This document shows positions 1 through 11,850 of a stretch of 64,000 nucleotides of DNA, in pieces. Within the stretch, counting starts at the first letter, position 1; every line of letters begins with the position of its first letter. A program made the position numbers and the translations under genes. The stretch is from Acanthosepion pharaonis (Eukaryota; Mollusca; Cephalopoda; Sepiida; Sepiidae), in the NCBI GenBank assembly GCA_903632075.3, contig CAHIKZ030001194.1, positions 501,001 to 565,000 of the forward strand, read 5' to 3'. The notes beneath the pieces were generated by a model that searched no databases, was not told where the DNA came from, and saw only the letters and a program-made list of their open reading frames with translations.

Positions 1-28
1 CTGTCCGGTATGTTTTTAATTTGCTCAC

Positions 29-349
29 TGTTATGAGACCTTACCCATAATAACATAATGGACTATCCCATACGTAATAAATACTGCGCCTCAAGAGGAA
101 GCGAGAGTTCAGTCTGCAGTCTGGAGTGAGGTCCGTCAGAAGTCAGTCAGTAGAGTCAGAGGCAGTCCGAAACAGAGTCCCGTTCAGACAATTACTAGTT
201 TAGAACCTGATTGTTCGTACTATTACTTTCTCCTTCTCTGTATATATTCCTGTTTGTAATATATCTGTGTTGTTCCATATACGTGTTCGAGTTCTTCTAT
301 TAGTTCTACCTTGGACTATCACCATGGTACAAGGAATGGGACCATAATA
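29..349 (+). repeat. Solo LTR, copy 1
   Basis: A 321-bp sequence begins TGTTATG and ends near CCATAATA. It is flanked on both sides by the same 5-mer, CTCAC (24-28 and 350-354), as expected for an integrase target duplication. A reverse-oriented relative lies at 40453-40761. On the plus strand it carries an AATAAATA box followed by a GAGAGTTCAGTC start-like stretch and a GTCAG-rich tract, so I infer plus-strand transcription. No internal retroelement sequence follows, so this is a solo LTR. The terminal CA has become TA. Confidence 0.8.
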
Positions 350-354
350 CTCAC

Positions 355-796
355 GGAGTCGGTCTGATTCCAAAATGGTATGATATGTTAGGCTATGGCT
401 TTTAGGAGTAAATTTGAAAAAGTGTGACACACTGACATTCGTATTTATTATATAGATTTACTATAACGTTATAAATTTATTTGTCAGTGCAGAAGTGAAC
501 CTCATTATAGACACATGTCGTCGAGCGAGTGTTAATACGTGAGCGACGTAACATCACCTTAAGATGTTTTGATGCGTATCTAAGTGTAAGGTAAATATTT
601 ATGAAAGTGTCGGATATTTGAACAGAAAAGCAGATGCAGAGAAAATGTAGTAAACACTACCGGAGTGATAAGAAAGGGGAGGAAAACTGAAAGAAATATT
701 CAACTGAAACGTGTTCAGTTGGCTTTCATTAAACATTTCAGAAAATATACAATGTGAACTTTCTGGTTTATTTGCATTGCTTTTTTCGCCCCCTTT

Positions 797-799
<3 letters not shown>
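355..799. other. AT-rich spacer, nothing recognised
   Basis: Plain AT-rich DNA between the solo LTR and the first microsatellite. Short ORFs here are not credible: one overlaps the LTR and another is a translation of the TA tract. Confidence 0.5.

Positions 800-873
<74 letters not shown>
800..873. repeat. (TA)n microsatellite
   Basis: About 37 uninterrupted AT dinucleotides, followed by further ATATT-rich sequence to about 910. It lies about 100 nt downstream, in the minus direction, of the hammerhead-like motif at 976-1022. Confidence 0.97.
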
Positions 874-876
<3 letters not shown>

Positions 877-975
877 ATTTTTATATATATTATTTATATA
901 TTATATATGCGCAGTACTTATTGGAAAGCGCTCAATATCAGTGATAGAGCGAACACATTTAGTTGGATTGATGTG

Positions 976-1022
976 AGTTTGTGACCCTGGGTTTCATGCT
1001 CTTTGCGATCGTCAGACAAACT
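976..1022 (-). ncRNA. Hammerhead-ribozyme-like motif H1
   Basis: Read on the minus strand, this has the hammerhead core CTGACGA, a weak stem II around an AAAGA loop, then GAAA and a stem III of ACCC/GGGT closed over one A, and then the cleavage-site C. Stem I is a perfect 7-bp pairing of AGTTTGT (5') with ACAAACT (3'). Stem II is the weak part: only two G-C pairs after two mismatches. Hammerheads of this short-stem-III kind are known from Penelope-like elements. Origin in such an element is inferred; no coding part is adjacent. Confidence 0.55.
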
Positions 1023-2259
1023 GATTAATTTCTAAATTTTGGATTTATTTATGGTTGCTTATATCGGTGTTTTTATGGTAGTGGGAGGAAAAATTGTCGT
1101 CGGAACGCCACTCAGACGTACGCAGACAATCATACACGCACGTTCACGCATTGCAGCTCACAAAAGAAAACATATATGAACAGTGTGGGACTGGGGATAT
1201 ATGCGCATCCATGAGTCGTTGCGTGCATATGTACGCAATTAGTCGCTGTATTCAATGTTGGATTGTGTAGCGAAATTCTTTCCAGTTGGCAGTGTCAACC
1301 CACAGATCATTCGAATGCCCATGTCAAAATTAGATTCATCTTTGTTTTAAATGCATGGAATACTTTTAAATCTATGAATAATATAAAGCTCCTTTTCAGC
1401 ATTCTTCGTTTCTCGCGTAGAAATGGTCAGTTTTCCATCGTATTCTTCTAGTCGTTGTCTTGTGTGAATTTTTCACACAATTGACAGGTAGGTTTATAAG
1501 CCTGTATTTTCTAACAATTGTTCTTTTGGATCAGGATCATCTTTGTATCTTCATGTTTACAAATATACTTGGTACTTTCAGATCTCTTTGTAGTTTATGT
1601 GTTATCCTTGTTGAATAAGAATATATGGTTTCTCGCTACGGAGATGAATGTGACAACTTTCCACAAATATCTAGCTAGAATTATTCTTAGTATTTTAGGT
1701 GACTTTATTATTACTGTCGTCTTTATAGTTTCATTTTCCGTTCATCACTTCGATAATCATAGGCTATTGCTACTTTCATATGTCCCCACAATTTTTTACG
1801 ATGTTTAGATCAAATGTAAATGAGTCGATCTGCACTTCATGCATTTGCATATTCACATCAGATTACGAGTTGCGGCTGGATTATACATAAATTTTCGTGG
1901 CCTTAAAACGAATCCAAGAATCTTGTGCAGTATCATATTGAGATTCAAATAATCTACCCCAAATCATTGACGGTTACAATTTGCAATTAAGAAATGGTAG
2001 ATAAGTCACCTGCTCTCTGTGGATCCAAACACATCTAAAGTGATGTTCAGCTATACGTTCTTCAGAGAGTATCTTCCGAATTACTAAAGGGAGTAAGGGG
2101 AGTAGTAGGCTCTAATGTCTAAGGAACAGACGGATAGCAGCTATTCATTTAAAAAATAGCGTTAAGTCCTTTTACAGGAATCTTTAACGCGAAAATGTCA
2201 AACTAACGAAGAAAGAATCCGATACTGGGTGAATTTTCTACCAAAAGAAAGGACAGTGG
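1023..2259. other. AT-rich DNA without recognised gene
   Basis: T-rich ORFs of 62 and 96 codons on the plus strand (1263-1808) look like chance hydrophobic translations. No domain, splice pattern or repeat boundary was recognised. Confidence 0.4.
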
Positions 2260-2622
2260 CTAAAACATTAAGAATAAAGATACTCGGGGCGGGGGAGAGT
2301 GTATAAAATTTATTTTCACAGCAGAAAAATAACAATCCACTAGACAGGCTAGGATGCATCTGCTGATTAAAAAATTCACCCTTATTTTAAAATAACTAGA
2401 TACCAAATTAACGCTACAAAATCCAAAGTCGTTTATGCTACCGTTGATAAAGGATGAGATAATTGTATCACTTTTAGTTAGTGTATTTTCCTCTGGGGAA
2501 TGTTCACTAATCGAATGCTGATTTTCAAGGTCAGCAGATAGGGCCTCCCCATTTAAAAGATTAGCACAACAATATTCACCTTCACCTTTCAGCCTTGTAC
2601 TTGACAAAACTTTTCTTAGCAA
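2260..2622 (-). other. Unrecognised 120-codon ORF
   Basis: An open frame of mixed composition, unlike the low-complexity ORFs around it. The N-terminal half is polar (Ser/Glu/Asn-rich) and the C-terminal half is hydrophobic. No domain or motif was recognised, and there is no supporting neighbour. It could be a chance ORF, part of an old repeat, or an exon. I assign no function. Confidence 0.12.
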
Positions 2623-4500
2623 ATTTTCATATTCATAATGGCATAATGTTAAAAGACAACGGAAATCTCGCTAAAATCAAACGGTTTGAAAAAGTCGAGA
2701 TTTAAAATTTCAAAAAGATAAAGGAAAAATTTGAATAGTAAAAAAAAAAAAAGAAAAAGAAAGAAGGAAGATGTAGTTATATATTCGTTGGGTTAGGAGC
2801 CACATTTACAGAAATATTTCTACATATACATTGGCGAAAATGGCTGTCACGCAAAATCTCATTTATCGAAATTTCTTGAATTAATCGAGTTTTGATTTTA
2901 AAGTTTCTGCAAGGTTTCCAGAAATGTTTTAATAAATAACGCTAATATCTTTTATCTAACGATCACATCTCAAAATTAAGTACAGTATCTTTATTTAAAT
3001 TATGCGGTGCGTTTCTAAATTGACTAAAATAGAAACGAAGGAGAACTGAAATGTTTTTTTCTCCAAAAGCTCACCAAATGACCAAACATATGTTTTTCTT
3101 TTTTTTGTTGAAGGACATCTTGGTCGGAAAGAAAACTTTGCAGCACTCCTTCTTAGAAAGATAAATAGATTGAAATGTGGTGAAGCAGATCTAATGAAAG
3201 TCTCCCTGACACGTTAATTGGCTAATCAACACAAAACGAAGTTGATTTTATCGAATAGGATTTGTTTTGGCTTAAATGAACTTGGGCGTTGATGTCAATG
3301 TTTGAGTTGTTTGAGCACATGTTCAAGTGATCAAGGTAAGAGGCGTTTAATTGGCTTACTGATTCTTTAAATGATTGTACCTTATTACCATTACATAAAA
3401 CACGTGCAATATACACGTGCTCCAAATCATGAACACCCGACAAGGACTTTTTACATTTAGTGCATATTTTTCTTTTTATAATTGTTAGAAAAGATTGATT
3501 GAATTTTTAGTGGAATGTTTACTGCGTACATTTCGTGTTTATCGTCGCATACTCTAATATAATATTTTTTCGGTATGTTTTTTTTTTTAACTTTTCAGAA
3601 CTTTCGACTGAGGAGTTACAGGGTTCTTTGCTAGCTTTATGTTGAGGGTGGTGATGAAATAGATATTTGGACAGCATGGAAAAGAGAATATTTCTGCTTG
3701 AACGGGGAAAGATAAAAGGATGAGGCTGGAGAGATTTCAGTCTTTTTCGTCCAGGTGTTGTTGACTTTTAAAAATCTAGTTTTTTTTTCACACAAAGCGT
3801 CAGTGCGATACTAACACAAAGAAAACATAGAATAAAGTGGCATACAAAAAAAAAATGAAAACATCAGTACAAAATTGAAATGACAGCATACAAAAGTCAT
3901 AGCAATACCCATAAAAGATAATCTCACAAAGTGTAAGATATGTTTGTTATGTCTCTCTGACAGTTTCTAATTTATTTTCAATTTTCTTGGTTGAAGAGAA
4001 AACAATAGGGTGAAATAAAATAAGTAATAATAATGAATAGATAAATTAAAAAAAAATTCACCTCTTCAGTAGTGTTTTCCCAATTGTATTCGGATTCAAA
4101 ATAACCCAAGTAGATAATGTCTCCAACAGGTTTCTGGTCTGTCAAAAGCAAACATTAAACAAATTTAAAGGCAATATACAGAAATGTCACAGACAGGCTG
4201 AGAAACAACTTCCTATTTTAGATTCTGTAATTTAATCATTAGATAATTCTTTACCTCCAAAATTTAAATATGAGCATTTCTATTTTTTTCTTATTTAATA
4301 TAAAGGTTTACTTAAAAAATGGTGCTACCACTGGAAAATTTCATAACACTTTTCCCAATAAAAGCTATTTTTTGAGATATTAACACTTCAAGCCTTGAAC
4401 ATTATTTTATAAAGAAATTCAGCATAGGCCAAAAAATTAAAAATAGAATTTTATTTAGTAAGTTAATAGTCTATTTTGATCACATAGACGTCCTACATAT
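2623..4500. other. AT-rich DNA, nothing recognised
   Basis: Contains A- and T-runs (for example 2740-2765, 3850-3857 and 4049-4057) but no coding signature or repeat boundary I can support. Confidence 0.4.
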
Positions 4501-4511
4501 ATCATTATCAA

Positions 4512-5110
4512 GTGAGGAATTTGCTCTCTAAATCATCAATAATCAAACTAGTTTGTTGTTTCCAACAAGGATCTGTTGGCAATTTACCACAGGCTGAGAG
4601 ACTATGTAACAAACCATGCAAACCTCAGAAAATATGGTTTGAGTTGAGAAAAGCCTTGAGCAAGATGCTCCATCAACTTGACATCATTCCAGATAGTTTG
4701 AGATTATCAGAATGTTCTTATAGTGACTACATAAAGATTTCATACATACTCATTCAAAGTACAAGTAATCAAAGAGATCGATTATCAAAAGGTCATGATT
4801 ATGTTGTTCATTTTCAACAGATGGTGAGAGATGATAATGAAAAAATGAATTTGTCAATAAACAAAAAATGGCAGATTTTGAATACCTAAAATCTTCAAAC
4901 CATACACCAGAATCAGATTCACAGTTCAATGTTGTGTAACTTCATAAGGGAATATTTGGCCTCTACTTCTTCAAGGATAAAAGAGGCAATGAAGTAACAG
5001 TGACTGATGCTCAATACTATAAAATGTTTGAGCAATTTGTAGTTCAGCAGGTTGAGAACACACCAGAAGGCAAGAGAGACAATGAAGCTCCCAAAGAGAT
5101 ATGTATGGAG
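4512..5110 (+). pseudogene. Degenerate DDE (mariner/IS630-like) transposase relic
   Basis: The 125-codon frame 4512-4889 reads like the N-terminal part of an invertebrate mariner/IS630-type transposase. It has a helix-rich stretch with LRKALSKMLHQL, then a region resembling the first catalytic Asp context (RDDNEKMNLSINKK). After a frame change, 4945-5110 reads GLYFFKDKRGNEVTVTDAQY, matching the GPYFFED-x-GNAVTV block that lies between the first and second catalytic residues in that group. The third part of the catalytic triad was not found and no terminal inverted repeats were located. Family membership is by recognition of sequence blocks; the copy is clearly dead. Confidence 0.5.
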
Positions 5111-5589
5111 AACAATTCAACTGCAATTGACTTCTCACCTATGGGCTACTTCAAGTACTATATGTGAACTACTAAGCAGCAAATGGAGGACATTTACAAG
5201 ATTCATCTTCTATAATTAAACCAACAGAAATTACAATTAGTAAATAAATATAAAAGTTAGTTTCTCAAATGGTAAAATGACTTAAGCTACCTTGTATATC
5301 CAATATGAAATTAGAACATTTCTTTACTATAAATTTTTAACAACCAGTTTTTTAACAAATTGATACAAGATCTAGTTAATGCTCTGAAAAACAATATCTG
5401 AGACCAAATTAATGAAGCCAAACAGCTGAAATGTGGGAAAAAACAAAAAATCATAATAACATCATACAATCAAAGCAAACACACAAGATCTCAAAATCAC
5501 TGAGTTATATTTCAACCCGGACCACGTTAAACTGAAGATGCCAACAAAAACAGAACATACATTAATATACATCTGATCATTAGACAGTC

Positions 5590-6470
5590 TATCTCCAAAT
5601 GTAAACAATAATGAGTCTAATGATGAAGTTAAGAAAGCTATAAAAAAAAAACAAAAAAAAAACTAATGATTAATAATAAAGAATAATAAAGCATCACTTA
5701 ACATTGAGGCTGAACTTTTAAAGATATTTTACCTTCTATAATAACAAGTTTCTCAATTCCTGGAATGAGAAACACATCCCATAAAACTATGGAAAAAAAA
5801 GAGTCCTCAAGATACACACAAACATACAGAGGTATCTCAATCGGATCCATTATGGTAAAATTGTTAATGCAATGTTCCATTAATACAATGGAATATTGCA
5901 TTAACCAGGCCCCTATCACAGTATGAAAATCAACTCCACAACCCAATTTGGTTTTGTTTTCTCATAAAGGATGCAATGATGGCATATATGTGATTAAACA
6001 ACTCCAGGAGATTGCATATCTCACTAACAGAAAATTGTATACCTACTATGTCAACCTCAGAGCAGCATATGTCCACATTAACAGAGACTTCCTCCTCTCG
6101 TCCAATAGAAACTGCTTTCCAAGCTCTGACTCAACTGAATGTCTAGATATGATAAAGGAACTATATCAGTCCACAAAATCATACATGTCTGGTGAGAACC
6201 CCAATATGGAAATATTTCAAATCTCGTCAGGAATACAAGGAAGAAATAAATGTCCCAATTTATTTAATCTTTTCCTAGACTATGCCCACACACATATGCA
6301 AGCACATATGTAAAGAATGAGCACTGATCATTTAAGCATTCCATACCACATCCCAAACAAATCTACTAATACAAAACAGCATTATTGGTTTTCCTTGCAA
6401 GACCAATGTATAGATGATGAGGTGGGGAGAACTATGCTAATAATATAGGTATTAACTGCTGGGATAAGAT

Positions 6471-6502
<32 letters not shown>

Positions 6503-6830
6503 GAAAGAATCAGCATCTACCAATTGTTTCAAGAAACAGGACTCAAGCCTTTCCAAAACAGAAACTATGATCTGAATTGGGATCAGTGATGCAGTGATGA
6601 CATCAACCTTTAATCCATCATAAAATTCAGGATGTAGAATTAGTAAATACCAAACACTTCAAATACTCAAGTGTATGGATCAGCTATAACAAATTTAGTA
6701 TAGAAGATAAGGAATTGAACATAATATATACTGCACTAGCAAAAAGCAAAACATTAACTTAAAACTCTAGTCATATTCTTAAGTAGCCTCATCAGATCAA
6801 GATCATACAAAGATCATGAATGGTGCCAAA
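5590..6830 (+). pseudogene. Non-LTR retrotransposon reverse transcriptase relic
   Basis: Several frames together follow the order of a LINE RT. NNKASLNIEAELLK (about 5680) resembles the KAPGxDxIPAELLK block. QFGF lies at about 5944. The open frame 5948-6313 has DGIYVIKQLQE and a motif-A region LYTYYVNLRAAYVHINRDF, in which the usual catalytic Asp (VDL) is Asn (VNL). SSGIQG...NLFNLFLDY is the motif B region. Further on, KHFKYSSVWISYNKFS resembles the thumb-side YLG block. A 27-nt A-run at 6477-6503 interrupts it. The clade is uncertain. Confidence 0.6.
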
Positions 6831-7768
6831 CTCATTAAGAAATATCTAAACTGTAAGTTGTATACAACCACTTTCTCAGATTGATGGTGAAAGGTGGCTT
6901 CAAGTGAATGAAGCCTGTAGGTTTTTTAGCAATGACCTTTTTTTTCTAACCTTGTGGACTGGGGCTACAGAATCAAAGAACTGTAACAGAAAACCACATT
7001 ACTTGAGGACTTCCAACAACAAAGTGGGTAGCATATAACTCAAAGAGAAAATAAGGACATAACTAAAAGTTAACATTCCATACTACTTCAAACAAAATGC
7101 TAGGTAGGAAGCTCTGATCAGTAGTGGAAAGAGCAATAACAGCTTAAGAAACCTATTTTCCTGAAAATTGTTTTAAAGAAAAGATTCTATAAATTTCAAC
7201 CAAAAGTAGCATCAGCTGCTCAGTCAATGAATGCTGTTTCCTTATAAGTGAACATCTAATATTACTATTAAAATAGGATTACACCAGCAACTTTTAAATA
7301 GAGATTACAGAAAAAGTTAAAAGGAGATTATTGAATCTATATTTATTGATTAAGTTGTCACCTCTAATGCAGAAAAACAAGTAAAGTTTGAAAGCCAGTA
7401 CAAATACAATTTCTACAGGTAGAATAACTAATCATCCCAAGTAAATGCAAGTCAAAAAACAATAAGGAAAATTAAAGAGTCAAATTGATAAACAATACTT
7501 ACATCAGTTTTTTTTTTTTATAATGAATACTTGTTTATATATTTCAAAATATTTCATAATTATAGATACAGATTAAATTAGTTTATAAATACACAATGTT
7601 TAAAAAGCAATATTAGTTTTAGATTATAATCAATTCTATTCATTATTACTGATGTTCTGTAACGCTGGGAAAAAAATTGGTAAAAATCGAGGCACAAGAC
7701 GGAATATTTATTAAGTGTTCTTTAATCGCAAAACCGGAAGTATTAAGAAGTGCATGCAAATTTTCATA
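6831..7768. other. AT-rich DNA, nothing recognised
   Basis: No repeat boundary or coding block could be supported. The part nearest 7768 may be the degraded 3' end of the neighbouring Penelope-like element. Confidence 0.35.
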
Positions 7769-8595
7769 CTACTTTCGATGAAGCTTAGCTGGTATTTGAT
7801 GATACATCCTCACATACAACCTCTGATTAATTCCGCCAAAATATTCAGAATCACACTGATATTTGTAATTATAAACTACTGAACTAACATGAAAGGAAGC
7901 GAGCTCCTTATCTGATGAGCTTGTGTGTACGAGCTTTACCAGATGGAGAAAACCTAAGAGATATAGCGGGGAATAGGAAGCTCTGAAGATCAATGATCAC
8001 CTATATTCTGAAGAGCCGCGGCATATAGAAGAAAAATAACAAACATGATAGGGCGGGCAGAACGTCTTTATGAATTTATTTCAACGTAGTGAGAACAAAT
8101 CCAATGATTGTCAGAAAAATAAAAAGGCTTCGTACATTGAGAGATTTGCCAGACAAATCTATGTTAAACTCGTCAGTCCATGGTAATCACAAATTGATGG
8201 GACACTTTACCTGACCATACAATTTAGATTTATTAAATTGTGCAATTTTAGCACGAATACTAAATTTCACTATATCCAGAGGGTAACAGTTTTCAACTAA
8301 AACCTGCGTAATAAACTCAATTTCTGAATTTAATTTGGCTTTGGAACAAATAATCAGGGATCGATGAATCAAAGTCTAGATCAAATCGTTATGACAAAGA
8401 GTCGCAACGCCTTTAAAATCTAGTCAAATTCGGCTTACGGTACACAGAAGTGAGAAAAGTCGAGTTTGATCCGTGTGCCAGCACGTCAAGAAAAGGAAAA
8501 AGTAATCTTTGAATTATACTGCTGAATATTGTTCCCCCCATTTTAGTCATTGTGCAGATATTTATGTTTTGCCTTCGATTGATTCTGAAGAGCAT
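7769..8595 (-). pseudogene. Penelope-like element: RT C-terminal part plus GIY-YIG endonuclease relic
   Basis: Read right to left, the first frame (8595-8413) ends PFLDVLAHG...TSVYRKPNLTRF, the block that follows the catalytic palm in Penelope-like RTs (LPFLDV...SVYRKPT). The next frame (8372-8187) has LIICSKAKLNSEIEFI...KCPINL, matching the ICSxxKLxxEIxFI...CPVYLRLPW thumb region. A short stretch with RKDVLPA-like sequence follows. The last frame (7993-7769) has SSVVYNYKYQCDSEYFGGINQRLYVR, resembling a GIY-YIG nuclease start (VVYxYxC...YVGxTxxRLxxR). The catalytic RT residues lie outside the remnant, and stops and frameshifts separate the parts. It is a 5'-truncated dead copy. Confidence 0.72.
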
Positions 8596-8599
8596 GGAG

Positions 8600-9493
8600 C
8601 GATAACCGGTTAATTCCCGTTTTTATTCCTCGTTTAATTTACCATTTTAAAGTGAGTCATATTTTCTTATCCTTGCTCTTCTTCCCACTTTCTTTTATAT
8701 ATTTTTGTATATATTTATATATACTATCAAAATGTTCGTTTTTAAAGTTCTAATAAAATTTAGCCCACCGATAGATTATTTAAAACCGAATAAACAAATT
8801 AGTAGGGATGAATCAGCAGGGAGTAAGCATAAGATTAGAAGACGTCGAGCGGCAGGAACTAACTTCGATGTATTGGTGGCAACATAAATACAGCGGTATC
8901 AAGTTTATGGTACAGTTCGTTTATAACATACTTCATAGTCTTGTAAATCTGAATGAATGATGCAAAGAGGAAAGACAAACGTACCTATAATGTAATACAA
9001 TAAGGATCCCTCCAGCTAAGCAACTGCCCTAAATCACTGCTAGAAGGATGTTACAGATGACGCCATAATAAAGGCGTTAAAAATGATTTCAATGACAGTA
9101 GAAAAAAGCTATACAAGATAACCAATATGAATTGGTGGAAAAACAATTGCAAAAGCTGAATGAAAGGGAAAACATTGCTGCAAAAAGGAAATTAAGTGTG
9201 CACGAATGACAACTTAAGGTGAATCTGGTTTTTCTTGATTCTTTTTTTACGGATTATCAACACTTTGCAGATTATTTAAAGTCAAAAAATATATTTAGAT
9301 GGAATTTTTTCTAGGAGATAATGATTTAGTGATAGAAATCTTACTAATTAACCCATATTTGAGGAAGAAAAGGTGAATTCATACTTTCCCCAAGAGTATT
9401 TGATCGTAAGTGAATATAAAAAAACGTAACTGTAATTGGAACTCGGACCTCCGATTAACAATTCCGAACCTATTACACCACACGCACATCCAA
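8600..9493. other. AT-rich DNA with a short coiled-coil-like reading frame
   Basis: At about 9118-9222 (plus) a frame reads YELVEKQLQKLNERENIAAK, a heptad-like Lys/Glu/Leu stretch without a start codon and ending in a stop. It could be a remnant of a gag-like or host protein. Nothing else was recognised. Confidence 0.2.
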
Positions 9494-9590
9494 GCTTATA
9501 GCACCTGGTATTCTCAAGCTGTCACCCATCTAGATAGTGATCAGGATCGATGTTGCTTAACTTCGATGATCATACGAAAGTGGATCTTGA
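9494..9590 (-). pseudogene. 5S-rRNA-derived SINE/pseudogene, copy 1
   Basis: The complement of GCACCTGGTATTC, GTCACCCATC and TTGCTTAACTTCGATGATC matches the 3' half and internal control region of animal 5S rRNA in the correct order. The 5' end of the 5S sequence is lost. Downstream on the minus strand there is a GTGGTGTAAT-containing segment that is also present next to copy 2 at 12919-13018. This suggests a retroposed 5S-headed SINE rather than an isolated 5S gene. It is too mutated to be a functional rRNA gene. Confidence 0.75.
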
Positions 9591-9658
9591 AAAACAGCTG
9601 AAATTCCCAGAACATCATCGAAACAATTCTTCGCCCAGATAATATCAAAAGTTACCAG

Positions 9659-9799
9659 TGTGGTAAGACAAACCGATTACCTCCCCTTGTCTTATGATTT
9701 GCATAAATAAATCACGCCGTCTTAGTCAAATGACAAAACTCTTCAGTTATGTTCAATAAAGGCACATTAAGATGAATTAGACTCAGAGTTTTCATAACA
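9659..9799 (+). repeat. 5' LTR of the gypsy element
   Basis: Begins TGTGG and ends AACA. Contains a TATA-like CATAAATAA box and an AATAAA signal (TTCAATAAAGGC) about 50 nt before its end, as expected for U3-R-U5. Very similar to 12123-12263. Confidence 0.9.
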
Positions 9800-9804
9800 A
9801 TTTA

Positions 9805-10555
9805 TTGAACGTAATTATGGACAAATACCTTAAACCAGAACGTCTCGACTTGGACTCTGCAGACCCGTCTTCTACTGACACCTGGCAATATTGGAAACGA
9901 TTATTCAAAGGATTCTTGCTTACACTGGAAAACAATTCCTTCACTCCTATTACTAAGAATACACTTAACCTGCTAATGCAGCACGTTTTCATATCCGTAT
10001 ATACCAATATTTCTTTCTGCAAAACTTACCAGTGTGCCATAGACGTTTTGCATGGAATTTTTGCAAAGAGACGAAACATAATCTTTGCCCGGTATTAACA
10101 ACTACCCTCCAATCCCCTGAAGAAGGGCTAGAACAGTATCTTCAGCGTTTAAAAATCTAAAATCGAAATTGAGACTTAGAAGCGACGACAGTAGGTCAGC
10201 CAATGACGAATTTATCAGAGACTCCTTTGTAAATGGATTAGAATCGGACTATATCAAAGATTGCTGGAAAATAAACAATTAGATTTAGCTACTGCTCGCG
10301 AGCCTTGGAGATTGCAGGAAACCTACAAACAAGTGTTGCAGAGGCCACACGAAGTACTCACTGTACTATTAGTCCACCAGTTCAAACAACCCAAACAGGG
10401 AAAAAGACAATGCTCTACGACAGACATCCTCATTTCTGCCCCGTCTTTTCACCAGTTCAAAATCTTCTCTCCCCGGAAGACACTGCATACACTGCTGCAG
10501 CCAGCCCCAAATCTCAAACCACACGCCAGGTCGTATTGTTCAACTAAATGCCACA
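9805..10555 (+). pseudogene. gag relic of the gypsy element
   Basis: The first frame (9805-10098) has a MDKYLKPERLDLDS...TWQYWKRLFKGFL block, typical of the N-terminus of gypsy Gag in invertebrates (xxWxxWKxxFxxFL). Further on, NEFIRDSFVNGLESDYIKD (about 10208) and LLENKQLDLATA (10261) match the retrotransposon Gag block ending in RLLENxxLDLxTA. The frame is broken between these blocks. Gag forms the particle that packages element RNA. No zinc knuckle was confirmed: the downstream frames are shifted. Confidence 0.7.
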
Positions 10556-10689
10556 AGTGAAAGAAAAAGGAACATTTCTCTGAGATTTGTTTTTTTTTTT
10601 TTCACCTGGTTCGAATGCTTTTATTGCGACTAGTATCGTATCAATTGCAAACCCTAAATATCTTTCAAAGGCTACATCAACGGTAAAAA

Positions 10690-11027
10690 TAAATGCTCTA
10701 GTCGACACAGGAAGTTCAGAGTTTTATTAGCGCTGATATTGCAAAAAGAAATAGATTTAAGATCGTACATTATAATAGGTGGCTATGGCGAACGCTTCAC
10801 TATCTTCGCAGGTTAGAGGATATATTTTGGCCAGCCTGGTGTTGAATCGAGCTAACTACATTAACCCCAAATTTTTCGTGATGCCAAATATGTGCTGCGA
10901 TGTCATACTCGGCCTTGATTTCTTCAATCATCATTCTAGTATTAATCTCACTTTTGGGAGCCCTAAACCGCCGTTGAACATCTTTGGCTTGCCCACTATA
11001 GATGTACAGTACCCCCTCTCTTTTTGA
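10690..11027 (+). pseudogene. Aspartic protease relic of the gypsy element
   Basis: NALVDTGSSE (about 10692-10721) is the retropepsin active-site motif (DTGSS). A one-base indel follows, and the frame 10779-11027 continues with VRGYILASLVL...FFVMPNMCCDVILGLDFFNHH and GSPKPPL, matching the flap/C-terminal region (DVILGxDFL) of gypsy proteases. The protease would cleave the Gag-Pol polyprotein. The indel inactivates it. Confidence 0.75.
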
Positions 11028-11109
11028 AAACTTAACCAAAAACTGTAAACCAGTGGCCACCATTCTCGAAAATATTCTCTTGAAGACAAAACATTTATTC
11101 AAGCAGGAA

Positions 11110-11850
11110 TTCTAAGAATGTTAGGAGAAGGAATAATTGAAGAAAGCAGATCACCATGGAGGACATAAGTATTAATAACATTCTCTGATAATAATAATAA
11201 TTAAAAAGAATGGTTATGGAAGAATCACAAACTGTAACTAGGTACACCCTCTTGCATACCCTATAAACCAGACCGCCAAATACAGAATATTTAGCACGTT
11301 AGACCTAAGTGCTTACCACTAAGTAGCTATGGACCCTAAAGGTAAACCTTATGTTTTTTGTAGCCTGCGGACGACATTATCAGTTCCGACGGATTCCGTT
11401 TGAGGTTACTAATGGGATTTCCAGTTTTCAGAGAGTTCTAGATAAAATAAATATTGAAGAAAAACTACAAGGCACATTTTCTAGATAATGTGACAGTGGG
11501 CGGCCATGACTGGACCAACCACAATCGCAACTTAAAACGATTTTTGGCGGCTGTCAGGAAATATAATTTTACACTCAACCATGACAACCATAACAAAAAT
11601 TCTTATGGGTCGACAACCATCAGACTACTTGGATATATTGTGAGTAAAGGAATCATGAAGCCGGACCCTGAACGGCTAAAACCACTGCTAAAATTATATA
11701 TTCCCCACACTACAGCCGTCTTGCGACGAACCATGTGTATGTTCCCTTATTATTCTCAATGGATACCTTCCTTTTCTGAAAAAAAAATACACCCACTTAC
11801 AAAAATTACTAAATTTCTTTACAATTGGATTCTCCCGAGGAACGGGACCC
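11110..11850 (+). pseudogene. Reverse transcriptase and connection relic of the gypsy element
   Basis: EGIIEESRSPW (about 11130) opens the fingers. FSTLDLSAYH (about 11290) is motif A with its Asp. A frame-shifted stretch reads ACGRHYQFRRIPFEVTNG (motif B region). The open frame 11454-11963 carries FLDNVTV where YxDD is expected, so the second catalytic Asp is Asn. Then come NLKRFLAAVRKYNFTLN and LLGYIVSKGIMKPDPERLKP, and a connection region with FPYYSQWI. Several stops and the mutated active site show it is dead. Confidence 0.8.

Noticed and set aside
599..984. ORFs of Tyr/Ile or Ile/Tyr repeats across 800-873
   Set aside because: They are translations of the (TA)n tract. The same applies to ORFs at 16493, 43794, 46268, 52927 and 61660.
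1518..1808. 96-codon hydrophobic ORF as a membrane protein gene
   Set aside because: T-rich chance translation with no domain, no neighbour context and no splice evidence.
7905..7940. CTGATGAGCTTG...CGAGC (plus) as a hammerhead
   Set aside because: A stem II is possible, but CTTT stands where GAAA is required, and the sequence lies within the Penelope endonuclease relic.
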